This document shows positions 23,415 to 34,505 of a stretch of DNA of 64,000 nucleotides, one piece after another. The notes under the pieces are model-generated. The model saw nothing but the letters and a program-made list of their open reading frames with translations. It searched no databases and was not told where the DNA came from. Origin of the DNA: Timema cristinae (taxonomy: Eukaryota; Arthropoda; Insecta; Phasmatodea; Timematidae); the NCBI GenBank assembly GCA_039000515.1, contig JBCFYV010000024.1, positions 16,954,452 to 17,018,451 on the forward strand. Direction: 5' to 3'. Position 1 is the first letter of the stretch, and each line of letters opens with the position of its first letter. A program made the translations under genes and the position numbers.

Positions 23415-24772
23415 ATGGCCTCAGACTCGGATGTAGAAATCAACGTTGAAGGAACGGACGATGATGATGACATGGAAGAACAAGGCCAGGAAGGGGCCCC
23501 AGCCAACACGGAAATAGAAAAAAACTTTGAGCCAGTTTCTGGACTCAAGCGAAAACTCAGGACCAGACCAGGACAGGAAGTTCTACAATCGAAGGCCATA
23601 AAAGTCAACAACAAGTTTGCAAGCTTGTCTAGCCTACGGGATGGACCATTGACTAGTCAAACGGGGCAACCGAGTGGAGGTACGAAAGAAAGTTCGACCC
23701 CACGGCGCATAAAGACCCCTCCAGTGATTGTAACAAATGCAACACAATATAACAAAGTCATAAAACTCCTAAACAGCGGGCTGCAAGACGACTACAAAGT
23801 GTATTGCATTGCACAGGGTATTAAGGTGGTCACGACCTCCTTCAGAGATTACTCCGCTCTGTTAAAACTGCTAAAACAGAACACCTTGGAACACTTCACT
23901 TATGTCCTTCCCAAGGACAAGCCCTTCAAGGCAGTAATCAAGGGCCTGCATGCAAGTATGCCCTGCGCAGAAATAAAGGAGGAACTGGAGAACAGGGGAT
24001 TCACGCCAACCGATGTGAGGCAACTATACTCGAAATCTGCTCCACAGGCAGCGACACCGAGACCCCTACCAATATTTGTCTGCACCCTTGCGAGGACAGA
24101 AGGAGTGGGCGAGATATACAAGGTAAAAGTCATCAACCACACGGTAGTGAAGATCGAGGAATACCGGCTTCACAGAGCACAATTCTACAGTGCCATCGTT
24201 GCCAACGTTTCGGCCACTCCAAGAACTACTGTGCCCAAAAACCACGCTGCGTCAAGTGCATAGGAGAGCACCTGACAGTAGAGTGCCAGAAAAAGGACAA
24301 AACAACACCAGCACAATGCGTAAACTGCAAGGGACCGCACGCAGCTAACTATCGCAATTGCCCTAAATTTATACGTGAGCTGGAAAAGAAAAACCAAGGG
24401 TCAGGGAAGACAAAGGAAGGGGAAAGCAAAGTGGCTAACCCTTCTCCATGCGTGGTGGGGTACCTTAAACCATCAACAGGCCAGCAAATTTCGGTGAGCC
24501 AACCAACACCACCAACAAACATGGGATTGAGCAAACCATCTTATAGTGGAGTTGTCAAGAGGATGACCAAAAAGGACAAAAAAGAGGACCGTGACACGGA
24601 TGAATCCTTGGACTTAAAGGACCTCCTACAAATCATCAAAGATATTAACGTCGCAGGCTTACTCCAACTCCTGAGGAAGTATGTAGTAAGGCTGAAGAAC
24701 GCGCCAGACAAAACAACCAAAGTAATGATACTTCTTGAAGCCGCTACTGAATTCTTCTGCGATGGATACTGA
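23415..24772 (+). pseudogene. Jockey ORF1, Gag-like nucleic-acid-binding protein (one frameshift)
   Basis: ORF1 proteins of Jockey elements bind element RNA. The ATG at 23415 opens a frame with an acidic N-terminus (DDDDDMEEQ near residue 16), a basic region, and a PRE_C2HC domain at about residues 170-248 (FKAVIKGLHASM, ENRGFTPTDVRQLY, PLPIFVCTLARTEGVGEIYK). The frame then drops by one base at about 24175-24188 (codon phase 0 to 2). Three zinc knuckles continue in the new frame: CHRCQRFGHSKNYC, CVKCIGEHLTVEC and CVNCKGPHAANYRNC (24191-24355). The tail runs to the stop at 24770-24772, overlapping the ORF2 ATG. The shift lies in GCACAATTCTACAG and fits one missing base. No classical slippery heptamer is visible, so a mutation or an assembly error is likelier than programmed shifting. 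Confidence 0.85.
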
Positions 24773-27493
24773 GCAGGGAAGAGGCACAGAAGACTCACTG
24801 AACATTCTGTTCTGGAATGCTAATGGACTGGTACTACAAGAACACGAGTTCCGAAAACTTCTGGAGACGTATGGAGTCGACATTGCTCTGATCTGTGAGA
24901 CCCACCTATCAGAACAAAAGAAGATGAGGTTCTTCGGATACGAGATGTACCGCAACGATAGACCAGTTGGCAGGGGAGGGGGCACAGCCGTGTTGGTGCG
25001 TAGCAACCTCGCTCACTACCAAACGAATTTACCGGCTATGGATTATATCGAATCCACTTCGATAGCCATTCCCACAGGGCGGACGCAGATAGTATTTACA
25101 GCAGTTTACAGAAGCCCTGCTGTCCCCTTCACCATCGAGGACCTAGACAGACTCACGTCGAGAAAGGACTTCCTCATAGCGGGAGATCTCAACTGTAAAC
25201 ACACGAGCTGGAACAGCCGCGTGTCAAATCAGGCAGGCCGGACACTGGCTGGCCAGGCATCAACCAAAAACTTTACAGTCCTGGCGACCAACGAGCCGAC
25301 GTACTATCCTTCAAACTACAGGCATCTCCCCGACGTACTGGATGTAGTCCTGACGGATCTCGACACGCTACCGGAAGATCTCGAAGCCCTGAATGAACTC
25401 GACTCCGACCATCTCCCGGTCTTCGGGAGAATATCACTTAAGACAAATCCAAGACTGGCTTACCACAGGAGGAAGATACCCAGAAGTGACTGGGAAGAGT
25501 ATCGACGGGTACTGACAGAGGCTATTCCATTGAACATGGAGGTAAATTCCCCTGAAGAAGTGGACAGCTCCATTACCCTTCTGACGGCTACAATACTAGA
25601 AGCGTACCGTGGAATAACTGTTTTCGAGACGCCACCGGTGACGTTGAAGAGGGACGACCCTGAGCTGAGCTTCATGATAGCCCTTAAGAGGGAAGCACGC
25701 AGGGAATGGCAGCAGCACCGAGATCCGAGGCATCGGGCTGAATACAACAGGCTGAGAGCCCTGGTGCGCAGGAAGGCCAAAGCTCTTAAGATCTCCAACT
25801 GGAATGAATTCGTAACGAACACTTTAGCTGTGGACGGCAACGTGTGGAAGGCGTCGAGACAGCTCAAAGGCACGAAAGGAAAGACGGGGACCACGGTCAT
25901 TCACGGAAGAAGAGGGTTGGTTTACCGGGGAGAGGCCAAGGCAGAGGCCATAGCTGAATCACTGGAAGATCAGTTCAAGGCAAACTCAGAGCCCCAAGAC
26001 GAAGAGTTTACCAGGACTGTAAGAAGAACGGTTGGGGTATATTTAGCAGAGCCGGTTATAGAACTACCACCCCCCATCACCAGGAATGAAGTCTCCTACC
26101 AGGTGGAAAAATTGAAGCCACGAAAAGCGGCGGGCCAAGACAGGATCTCAAACGAGATGCTGCGTCACGCACCGGAAGGGGTAATCCAACTATTAACAAA
26201 AATGTTTTCAAAGGCATTGTTGGCAGGCTACTTCCCGGAGGCATGGAAAGTTGCCGACGTTATCTCATTGCCTAAACCAGGCAAGGACCGCAAGTTCCCG
26301 CAGAACAGGCGGCCCATCAGTCTTCTTAGCAATATAGGGAAACTATTTGAGAAAATAATTTTGCAGCGGCTGAAAGCCTTCGGCAGGGAGCACAGGATTA
26401 TTCCCGATGCCCAGTTCGGATTTCGGACCCGGCACTCAACGATACACCCGGTCCTGAGCCTAGTGGAGGATGTGACAGAAAGTTTCAATATCGGGGAAGT
26501 CACGCTAGCAGTACTTATGGATGTAGAGAAGGCATTTGATAAGGTCTGGCACGCCGGCCTTATCTACAAATTAATTCAAGCCAATTTCCCAAAAGTATAT
26601 GTGCAGATAATCAACAGCTTTCTAACTGGGCGACAATTCCAGGTCAAGATGGAAGGGAAAAGGTCGCTTCTTCATAGGGTCGGAGCGGGGGTGCCACAGG
26701 GGTCGGCACTCTCCCCATTCCTTTACACTATTTACGTCGCAGACATCCCCACCGACCGATGATAAAGACCAGGCTCTTCGCAGACGATACAATGTTCTAC
26801 ACCGCCAACAGGAACGTGAAATACGCCCATCGCCGTCTGCAACGATACCTGGACGAGTTCAGCAGCTGGCTGGAAAAATGGAGAATTAGAGTAAATGCAG
26901 AAAAATCGTCAGCCATGTTGATTACTAGGAGGAGACCCCAAACACCGGACCAGTTTGTAGTATTGGAGGAGGATATCCCCTACAAAAACGCTATGAAATA
27001 CCTTGGGGTGATGATCGACTCTAGACTCGCATGGAAGGAGCATGTAAACTATACGAGAAAAAAGGCAATGGGGGCATTCATCGCAAACTACGGCCTGCTC
27101 AAGACCCCAGTGCTAGGGATCAACAACAAGATGCTACTATACAAGAGTTTAGTACAACCAATACTGCTGTACGGATGTGAGGCGTGGGGGTATGCCCCAG
27201 AGTCAGTGTTAGGTACACTACAAACAGTACAGAACAAGGTGATTAGGAGTATCCTAGGTGTCAACACCCGATCCAGCAACGAGTTCATTCACGCTACCAC
27301 TGGCTGTGCGACATTACAGGAAATCTTCCGGCAGCGAGGTGACAAGTTCTATAAACGAGCCCGCGAGGTAGAGGATAACGCCATAATTAGAAGACTCGGC
27401 CAATACGACCCCATGAGACAAGGAGATACAAGAAGCCCCGACTCAAATGAGAAATACATCTGCACACCTTCCCAATCAGCCCCTTCCTATTAA
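24762..27493 (+). pseudogene. Jockey ORF2, endonuclease-reverse transcriptase (one frameshift)
   Basis: ORF2 supplies target nicking and cDNA synthesis. I place the start at ATG 24762, which overlaps the ORF1 stop by 11 nt; the open frame also extends upstream without an ATG. The APE-type endonuclease fills about residues 12-225: LFWNANGL, ICETHL, RGGGTAVLVRSNL, VYRSPA, IAGDLNCKHTSWNS and the C-terminal SDH at 25404-25412. The reverse transcriptase follows with RPISLLSNIGKLFEKI, MDVEKAFDKVWH (first catalytic Asp near 26520) and GVPQGSALSPFLYTIYV. At 26760 the frame meets TGA; the downstream frame begins within the same ATGA and carries the catalytic FADD (26777-26788), then KYLGVMID and LLYGCEAWGYAP, to the stop at 27491-27493. 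The shift is again phase 0 to 2. It falls between two blocks of one catalytic domain, so translation as read would give an inactive enzyme. Confidence 0.9.
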
Positions 27494-28005
27494 CCACTCC
27501 TCTTCTAAGCATAGCCAATCCCTGGGTCCCCATCCTCTCACGACCCCACAATTATGAACTAGAATCATGCTATTTCACACTTTCACTTTCATCAACGCCA
27601 TATTCGCTTAGTGACTAATAATATTCCATGTATTTTCTTTCAGCTCGTCTAGAACTTACTTACACACTACACCACTCACATCGGGCCTAACTACGCTTGT
27701 GTTTTCCATCACAGTGTATGAGGGCTCGATCTAGTTACTACACACAAACACTGCTGCTCCCAACATACAAACCTTCACCCACCAACTCCATTTTCCCTGC
27801 ACAATCACCTTAAACACTCACACATAAAGGTTATGATCTGTGACTACAGATCGGTACTTTAGGCAAAAAATAGCCGCCTACTTCCTCTGAAAGTCGCTTC
27901 TGACACTCAGAGTTAGTAGTTTAAGGCAAACAAGGGAGCTGCTCGAGAAAAGTCCAGGATACAATTGAGTTGTAGGATAGCTACAATCACAATAAATATC
28001 ATATT
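27494..28005 (+). other. Jockey 3' untranslated region
   Basis: A C-rich, T-poor stretch follows the ORF2 stop and grades into AT-rich sequence. It ends near CAATCACAATAAATATC at 27984-28000, which contains a polyadenylation-like AATAAA. No poly(A) tail or target repeat is evident, so the boundary is approximate. Confidence 0.5.
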
Positions 28006-28172
28006 TGTCATACGATTTGAACTATCAAACATATAATTATCACCGGATTCTTTCGCGGTCATTGGTGCTTTTATTTCAATGCATGCACAAATATTTACCT
28101 AGCTGTTATTGGTGGTTCACGTGGTGGGGTAGTTTGTATAAGCTAGTCCTTACATTCAAGTTGACCAACTTC

Positions 28173-29333
28173 TAGTGATGGGCACAACCGAATAATTCTA
28201 AGAATCGAATACTTACTCGATTATCTTTAAAAAGAATCAAGTAAGTGAGTAAAATTACTCGAGTAATTTTTAGCGAATCGTCTCGTGGCAATTGGTTGGA
28301 AAACATTACTCGGGAGTCTTGCAATGGGATTCGATACTAATGAGTGACATGTCAATAATCTCTTCCTGTAGTAGTCAGTCGACACCGACAGTGACCTCCA
28401 CCCCCTTATTTTCAGGTTTCACATTGCATGCAGTCAATATGAACGTATGCGTTTTAAGAAGTATCTCACACAAAAAAAATTGTTTGTGCTTTTTTAATAA
28501 AATAAACTTTTCTTTATACATTCATGCTAAGTTGATAATAATTGTACCTTTTTAAAAGTTAAAACCGTTTGTTTTTTTCTATTTTGTATCTTAATCTAAT
28601 TAGTTTCAATTTATAATCTTATTTTACTAAGGAGAAATTATAATCAAAATAATTAAGAAAGACAGTATTTAGTTTCGTTGTATGCAATTGTGTAAATAAG
28701 ACTGCCGAGGTGCCGAGTAAAAAAAAACCTAGTAGCTTTAATCAAGTACTTTTAAAAAGAATTGGAAATGGGATACGCTTAGCTACAGTAGCCCCATGGC
28801 TTGTTTGGTGCTGACTGACAGCTCACAGCTGACTTCTGACAGTCAGCATTTAAGTATATACCTAAATTTTGACTGTCAGAAGTGACAGCTGCTAAACACA
28901 TGTTTTTGCAGATCATATGGATCGGCGTAGGGATAGGCCTACATAATTTGGTCTGGTAACTTTTCAAAGTCAGCACCAAAGAAGTTATGGGGCTACTGTA
29001 GCATGCTTTTCGATAATGTAGCTTACATCTGCGAGTAATTTGTATTGAAAATGCATGTACAACATTTAAACCATAAAGGGTTATTTTTGCTTAGCAGCAG
29101 AAACTGTTAATGAAAAATGAGCTCTAAGGAAATATGCCGTTTAAATTGAAATAACATGGTAAACAGTCCAGCCAATAAGGTCGATTTTTATTTAGCTGGT
29201 AAGAAAAGAGAAACTAAAAGAATAACAAGGTCCGAGTAAAGTTACGCGAGTAATCCCGGAAGAATCGAGTACTCCCGATTACACAACACAATCGAGTTAC
29301 TCGATTATTTTTACTCGATTGTGCCCATCACTA
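28173..29333. mobile_element. hAT-like non-autonomous transposon with perfect 8-bp duplication
   Basis: Its ends are TAGTGATGGGCACAACCGA (left) and the complement of TAGTGATGGGCACAATCGA (right). CCAACTTC flanks both sides, at 28165-28172 and 29334-29341: a perfect 8-bp target duplication, as made by hAT transposases. Both sub-terminal regions are dense in ACTCGAGTAA / CGATTACTCG motifs, likely enzyme-binding sites. The 1161-bp interior has no transposase-size ORF. A 221-bp foldback is nested inside. Confidence 0.93.
28782..29002. mobile_element. 221-bp foldback MITE nested in the hAT-like element
   Basis: Terminal inverted repeats of about 35 bp: GCTACAGTAGCCCCATGGCT at the left, and the right end is the complement of GCTACAGTAGCCCCATAACT. 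Both continue with TTGGTGCTGACT after a few mismatches. A second inner palindrome is nested within: ACTTCTGACAGTCAGCA against TGACTGTCAGAAGTGACAG. No clear target duplication. Confidence 0.8.
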
Positions 29334-29755
29334 CCAACTTCTAGGGATTACGGCCCTAGATAAGGATACGTTTCAGGATTCCGTAGACAGAGTAATCTGA
29401 TACTAATGTCGCATCAATTTATTACGGCCCACGGACTTGCGGATATGGAGTCTGTGATGGGGCTATTTCGTAATATGTTGTTAACACTCAACTTGGTAAC
29501 CCCACGTTGGTGTTCACATTGTAAACTAACTTGAACTGAAAAGCTTCGATATGGGCTTGCGTGCTTGAATCTGACACATCAATAATAAGACATACAAAAA
29601 AACTCCACAAAATTATACCGCAATCGTGCCATAGCGACCGGGTGGCTATCATCTGTTGTCGATGATAATGCACACATTTGCGGATAGAAGGTGCAATCCC
29701 TCCGTACAGTTATCTCAGTTTTCTACAACGAGGCAGCGATATTTTTTTTATTTTT

Positions 29756-29885
29756 ACTCAAGTAGCTTCTCATTTGTCCTCACGAGTATAAGCTGATTTC
29801 GTTCCAGAACTACTACTTCACAGAAAATCAGGAAGTGCTGGGAATCGAACACAGGACCTCTGAACACTATAGCACACTAATGTTA
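29756..29885 (-). mobile_element. tRNA-derived SINE-like remnant
   Basis: On the - strand, GTGCTATAGTGTTCAGAGG is followed by a strong B box TGTTCGATTCCCAGC, then a non-tRNA body. No other copy of this body is seen in the window. Confidence 0.45.
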
Positions 29886-29889
29886 AAAA

Positions 29890-30600
29890 AAAAAGATTCT
29901 TCAATATAATAAAATAACTTTCTACTTATAAAACTATAAATGAATATCATTTTAAATAAAAGCAATTATGTCAAAAGAATAAAATTGGGGACTTTGTCAT
30001 CGCATAGTTTAGTGATGGTGTAAGATTAGGTTGACTCGTTTATAGTACATGTATGTTATGTGCTATGATATATACTAAGCTCAGATTTGATACATTTTTA
30101 CACTACCTTTATATACCTTTACCTACCTTTCCTAGGTTTTCAGCTCCTAAAATTATGCACTATCCAAGTATTTTACATGCAAAGCTATAAGTACAAACAA
30201 ACCCAACATTTTCACAGTTTTCTGCCAATTATTAACACAAGAAATATTAAAGACAAAGAAATATGTCGGAGCTATTCAAAAGATCACATTTCAAAGACTA
30301 GTTCAAAAAAATCTTGAAATTCTAGTGACTTTTTACAAGTTCTCTGAGCTTTCTCAGCCACACTAAACTGTCTGAAGTGTTAATGTTTCTCAATTGTTTT
30401 CTAGGTGCGTATCAACCTCGATAATGCAGAGCATAAAATTCACATTTTATTAACACAAAGTGTAGGCCTACAATTAATAGTAGAATTTCTTATAGTTAAC
30501 AATTCAAAAAGATAGAAATATACAGTAATTATTAGCTTTTGAGTAATGTGTAATATTGTCTGGATGTTTAAACGTGTATCTTCACACTTTACACAAATGA
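29890..30600. other. AT-rich stretch, nothing recognised
   Basis: One TAGGCCTA palindrome at 30463. No other feature. Confidence 0.5.
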
Positions 30601-30602
30601 AC

Positions 30603-30790
30603 TAAGGTAGGTAATTAATTATAGTATAGAACTTTAGAGAAAGCTTACGCACATTTGCCTAGAGGGAAATTGGAACTTACCATTTAGAAGATATCGTATC
30701 AGTAAAACCACTCGGAATTCAAACCACGACCTCCTTGGTATGATAAAATCAGACGAGACTGACACTTTATTTGCATGTCCACCGATGCAG
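30603..30790 (-). mobile_element. SINE A2 remnant
   Basis: Ordered weak matches: ACTTTAGAGAAAGCTTACGC, CACATTTGCCTAGAGGGAAA, CCACTCGGAATTCAAACCAC (reversed B box) and the head end GCATGTCCACCGATGCAG. Confidence 0.55.
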
Positions 30791-31214
30791 ATAAATTTTA
30801 ACGTTGGCTACATAACTTTTCATGAAAGTTTTTTTTTTAAGTTTAAATCACCATACATAGTCGTAAGCTTTATTTAATTTGATCAGTGAATTAACTTTAG
30901 TACAAAGTTTATAAACAATTTGTAACCGGTTAGTTAAAAGTTATCTCGCTTACTTGCGCAGAAAACTCGAGAAAACAATTGCCGAGCGTTCCATCCACTT
31001 GCAAATCCAATGAACGCGGGCGGAGAGCACTCGGTCAACAAGAGAACATGCATTTGTTGACAACAATTACGTCCAATAAACTAGTTTCATCCTGCATGAA
31101 CATAACTAAAATACCAAAGATTATATAACGAGAACTACAAAAAATCATTTTGGTCCGAGGAGGGGAAACAAGTCAATATAGATATAATAAAATAAGTATT
31201 TTCTTTAAAGCGGA

Positions 31215-31428
31215 ACCTGCCTCGGTGGCGTAGTTGGCTAATGCGCTTTTGGTGTAGAGCACGACCGCTGAGGACGGGAAGACCGAGGTTCGAATCTCGG
31301 TCGGGTGAACTGGGGGTGGTTTTTCCTAAATGGTTTTTCACTCTTTCTCTCCATGCAAATGCGGGTTCACTTCCTCTAAATCAACCTTCCCAATTCCCAT
31401 TCCATTAGCTTAATTAGTACAGAATCTA
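31215..31428 (+). mobile_element. SINE A1 copy, 3'-truncated
   Basis: The A1 head is well kept (CCTCGGTGGCGTAGTTGGCT; B box GGTTCGAATCTCGG). The body runs to TTAGCTTAATTAGTACAGAA, where similarity stops before the hairpin tail. Confidence 0.9.
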
Positions 31429-31972
31429 TTGAATCTATTTTCATGCGTTCATACGTTAAGACACATGGAAACTTGACATAGCTGTCCGCAGCTGATGAAA
31501 CAAATGAAATTACTGTTTGAATTTGTTGAACACTGTAAATCAAATGTTTTTAACATCAAATCGAACTCGAATTTACTGTCCCTAATAAAAAAAACGAATC
31601 GAGTATTTTTAATGAAAACGCTTTGACACAATTCTAGGTAGAATATCTTAAATTGACGATGTTTCAAATCTAATTCAAATAAAATATTCTATGATTAAGT
31701 TTTTTAGTAAAAGTTTTAGTCAAAAAACTGCCACATAAATAATTAATATGAAATATTATGATGAAATTGTTGATAATATTTTAGTTACGGATCGATGGTA
31801 GTTTCTAAAATAAAATTAATTATTCAAAAGTTTGACTTAAAGATTAGAATTTAGTATTACATATTTGTAGAAACCAAAACTGAGCTCTATTTTGATTTAA
31901 GATTCCAAACCTATTTCTAGCCTTTCAAATGTTAAGATTTTAAATTTCGGATCGAATAGGAATCTTAGTTAT

Positions 31973-32262
31973 TATTATTATTATTATTATTATTATAGCA
32001 CCGCGTCTTACTACCCGTTCGGGTTATACGCACTTACGCTAATGTGTAATGGTAGGGTGATTGTGAGATGAAATGAAGGACCTACAGTTTAACGTGGAAT
32101 CCGAACCACGGTGGCGGCCTGGCATTCCACACATTCACAAGATGTCTTGTCAGAGGTGTAGGAAGGGTTTGGAAATCAGATAAATCTGTGCCGGGACGAT
32201 GATTGAACCCCGGCCGCCAGCATAGAAGTCTGACACCTTACCCCTAGACCACCAGGTCACCC
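31973..32262 (-). mobile_element. SINE B copy 6 with 14-bp target duplication
   Basis: Full length from (ATT)n to CCACCAGGTCACC. GGAATCTTAGTTAT is present at 31959-31972 and 32263-32276, a perfect duplication, so the insertion is fairly young. Confidence 0.97.
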
Positions 32263-32276
32263 GGAATCTTAGTTAT

Positions 32277-33290
32277 ATTCGGACTGGAATGTGAAATTTC
32301 ACATTTTCCTATTAGCTCGCGTATATACATAATTTTGTATGTATTTTAAAAGATTATCCCAATAGATTTTACCTACAACACACAAAGCTGTGCATTTTTA
32401 GGTCTTGGGGAAATAACTGGCATCTGTTTGGAGAAACTACAAGATATTTGTTCGATTCCATGTGGTGCTACTATTTATATAAAAGTTCGTCTTGCTATTC
32501 AATTAGTAAAATATCTAGGACCTAGACATATATTAATCATACATATTGAGGCGTATTGAAATGGTTTAAGTTAGTTTATAAATCATGTACTGATAATAAT
32601 TTATGTTTTAGAAACTGCACGTCTAATACCCTCTAGAACAAACATTTTATTTTAGGAGAGTAAATTCAACTATGGAAATATGACAGTGACAAATTGGGTC
32701 AAAATAACTAATACCTAATGTTCTGAATTTTCACAAAAGAGTATTTATATAGGGGCAGGTATTAAAGTTAAAAAAATAGAATGATTTATTTTGTTCAGAA
32801 GCTTAAATCATTGGATAATCGCTATGACATTTTTCATAATGTCTGTATATATGATGACTTTGCAGCTTTGAGTAGCTTTGCAGACATTTGGACGAAATAA
32901 AAAAGGAAATAGAGCAGTTTATGTTCATTAATAGACATAAAACAAATTACAATTATTTAATTAGCAACACTAATTGTAATGATATGTTTTTGGGCCCCTC
33001 TCATTTATTTGAAAAGTCATAGATGAAGTATATTTTTTCTTTATAAAATAGTATGTAAATTTTCCATAGATGACCAGGCAAGTTTGAACGATATTATTTT
33101 CAGTACAAGATTCTAAATTTAAATTGTATATTTATTATTAATACCACTTTAATTAATTATTATTTATTTTACTGAGATTCAAGCCCATAAGGCATTTTCA
33201 GAAGTAAATTTAAATATATTACAAACTAAACCTTTCTTAGCAAACCAATTCCCTATAGAACTCTAGTGGATAAAGTATGATACAATCATA
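32277..33290. other. AT-rich stretch, nothing recognised
   Basis: No feature I can support. Confidence 0.5.
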
Positions 33291-33362
33291 ATTATCAGCC
33301 GGCCGTGTGCTAACTGCGCAGTACAATAATCAGTAATCAACACCCCAAGATGGACGAGTAGG

Positions 33363-33450
33363 GTTGTTAGGTGAATCGTCATAATTGCCACCCAACCCGG
33401 GACGTAACAACGGTATCGTCATAATTGACACCCGATCGCGGGGCCAATAT
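33363..33450. repeat. Diverged direct repeat with TCGTCATAATTG motif
   Basis: GTGAATCGTCATAATTGCCA and GGTATCGTCATAATTGACAC lie about 40 bp apart, each followed by CACCC. The motif resembles the doubled terminal motif of the element at 11909-13899 only loosely. Confidence 0.4.
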
Positions 33451-33459
33451 CGCGAGATA

Positions 33460-33860
33460 GTTTCAGTAACGCCCTAATTAGCTCCCTAACTGAGAGAGAG
33501 TAGAAAGTTGTTTAAGAAAAACCACCCTCAGTACACACGACCCTCATCGCTCTGTCAGAGGAAGTCTGGTCTATTGCGAAAGAGACGCTCTACACCCGCA
33601 GTCAGCAATCTACGACCCGTGGGCCATATCTGGCCCACCGACTGATTTCATCTGACCCACAAAATATTTAGCAAACATACAATTGTGTTCATAAAACTAG
33701 ACTAATAACTAATTAATATATTAGAAATATAATGTCGAAATTCCTTGCTCGGTATTTTTCATAAACCAGCCACCATTTTTTTTTTTTCAAACCCATACAG
33801 CCCATATTATCAAAAAGGTTGCCGGCCCCTTCCTTAAGCCACGTGGCCATCCCGGAGTGG
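33460..33860 (-). mobile_element. SINE A2 copy, interrupted
   Basis: The body (GTTTAAGAAAAACCACCCTC and so on) runs to AGACGCTCTACACC at about 33596. The head end AAGCCACGTGGCCATCCCGG resumes at about 33836. The gap is filled by an unrelated hAT-like insert. Confidence 0.6.
33599..33829. mobile_element. Old hAT-type MITE inside SINE A2
   Basis: The left end CAGTCAGCAATCTACGACCC and the complement of the right end (GGGCCGGCAACCTTTTTG) both resemble the CAGNGGTCGGCAACCT ends of Charlie-like hAT MITEs. Internal GGGCCATATCTGGCCCACCG is also typical. The target duplication is too decayed to read. Confidence 0.5.
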
Positions 33861-34141
33861 GTGTTAAATAACTTATTTGATGGTAAGTATATCCAAGCGA
33901 ATACATAAAATAGATAAAGCATTTATAAGTTCAACTTTGGCTATGTTTTACAACAAAGTTAATTCAGCTAAACCCAATAGAAATCATGAGTGTAAAGTGG
34001 GATAAATATGACAGCGTGGTCCTTCCTTTAGCAAAGGAAACTTTAAAGCTTTTTTTATATCCTCATTTTAATAGCTCCATTTAAATGGGATTTCCATCCC
34101 ATTTTTTTTAAGTAATCTTCGTTTCGCATCAAATAGTATAT

Positions 34142-34143
34142 TA

Positions 34144-34177
<34 letters not shown>

Positions 34178-34505
34178 GTTCTGTCTTACAAGTCCATTCT
34201 TTTTGTCAGTGAACTTAGATCGCCAAAACGCCCGTCCTCTTGTCTCACCTTAGCTACTAAAATTTTATTCTTTCCTTCGTCATCTAATATTTGAATCCCC
34301 CTTCTTCCTAAGCTCCTCTTTCCCTCAACCTTTCCTTCTATGACGTCACGCAGAAGTCAGATCTTCCTAAGCTGTGTCCAATCTAGTTTGCTTTATACCG
34401 AAGAATCATATCCAAAATGGTTCTCTTCTCACCCACTCTGGTTACGACTTCTTTATTTGTCACCCGGTCTATCCACGTGATATTGCAACCATACTGTATA
34501 AACAG
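34142..34505 (-). pseudogene. LINE ORF2 C-terminal fragment with (TAA)n tail
   Basis: Read on the - strand from about 34505, the translation gives QYGCN, then TWIDRVTNKEVVTRVGEK and RTILDMILRYKAN, a stop, IGHSL, a frameshift, then LLRDVIEGKVEGKR and SLGRRGIQILDDEGKNKI, to a TAA at 34186-34188. This is the WxGHxLR...IEGKxEGKR...GRxR...LDD signature found at the C-terminus of many invertebrate LINE reverse transcriptases. QYGC sits next to TWIDRV, implying an internal deletion. The last bases (GAATGGACTTGTAAGACAG) run into CTAATAATAATAA, the LINE's own 3' end. That end resembles the tail shared by SINE A and SINE B. The clade is not assigned. Confidence 0.7.

Larger units (their letters stand above)
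22850..28005 (+). mobile_element. Jockey-like non-LTR retrotransposon
   Basis: A near-complete LINE: 5' region, ORF1 (23415-24772), ORF2 (24762-27493) and 3' UTR ending near an AATAAA at 27991. Base composition is clearly richer in GC than the surroundings, which marks it off. The outer limits are estimates, because I could not find a target duplication. Jockey-clade elements transpose by nicking target DNA with the ORF2 endonuclease and priming reverse transcription there. The only lesions I can see are one frameshift in each ORF, both equal to the loss of one base. Confidence 0.85.

Noticed and set aside
26755..26765. ATGA stop-start overlap in ORF2 as a programmed recoding site
   Set aside because: It falls inside the reverse transcriptase catalytic core, just before FADD, where no natural protein boundary exists. 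A single lost base explains it better.
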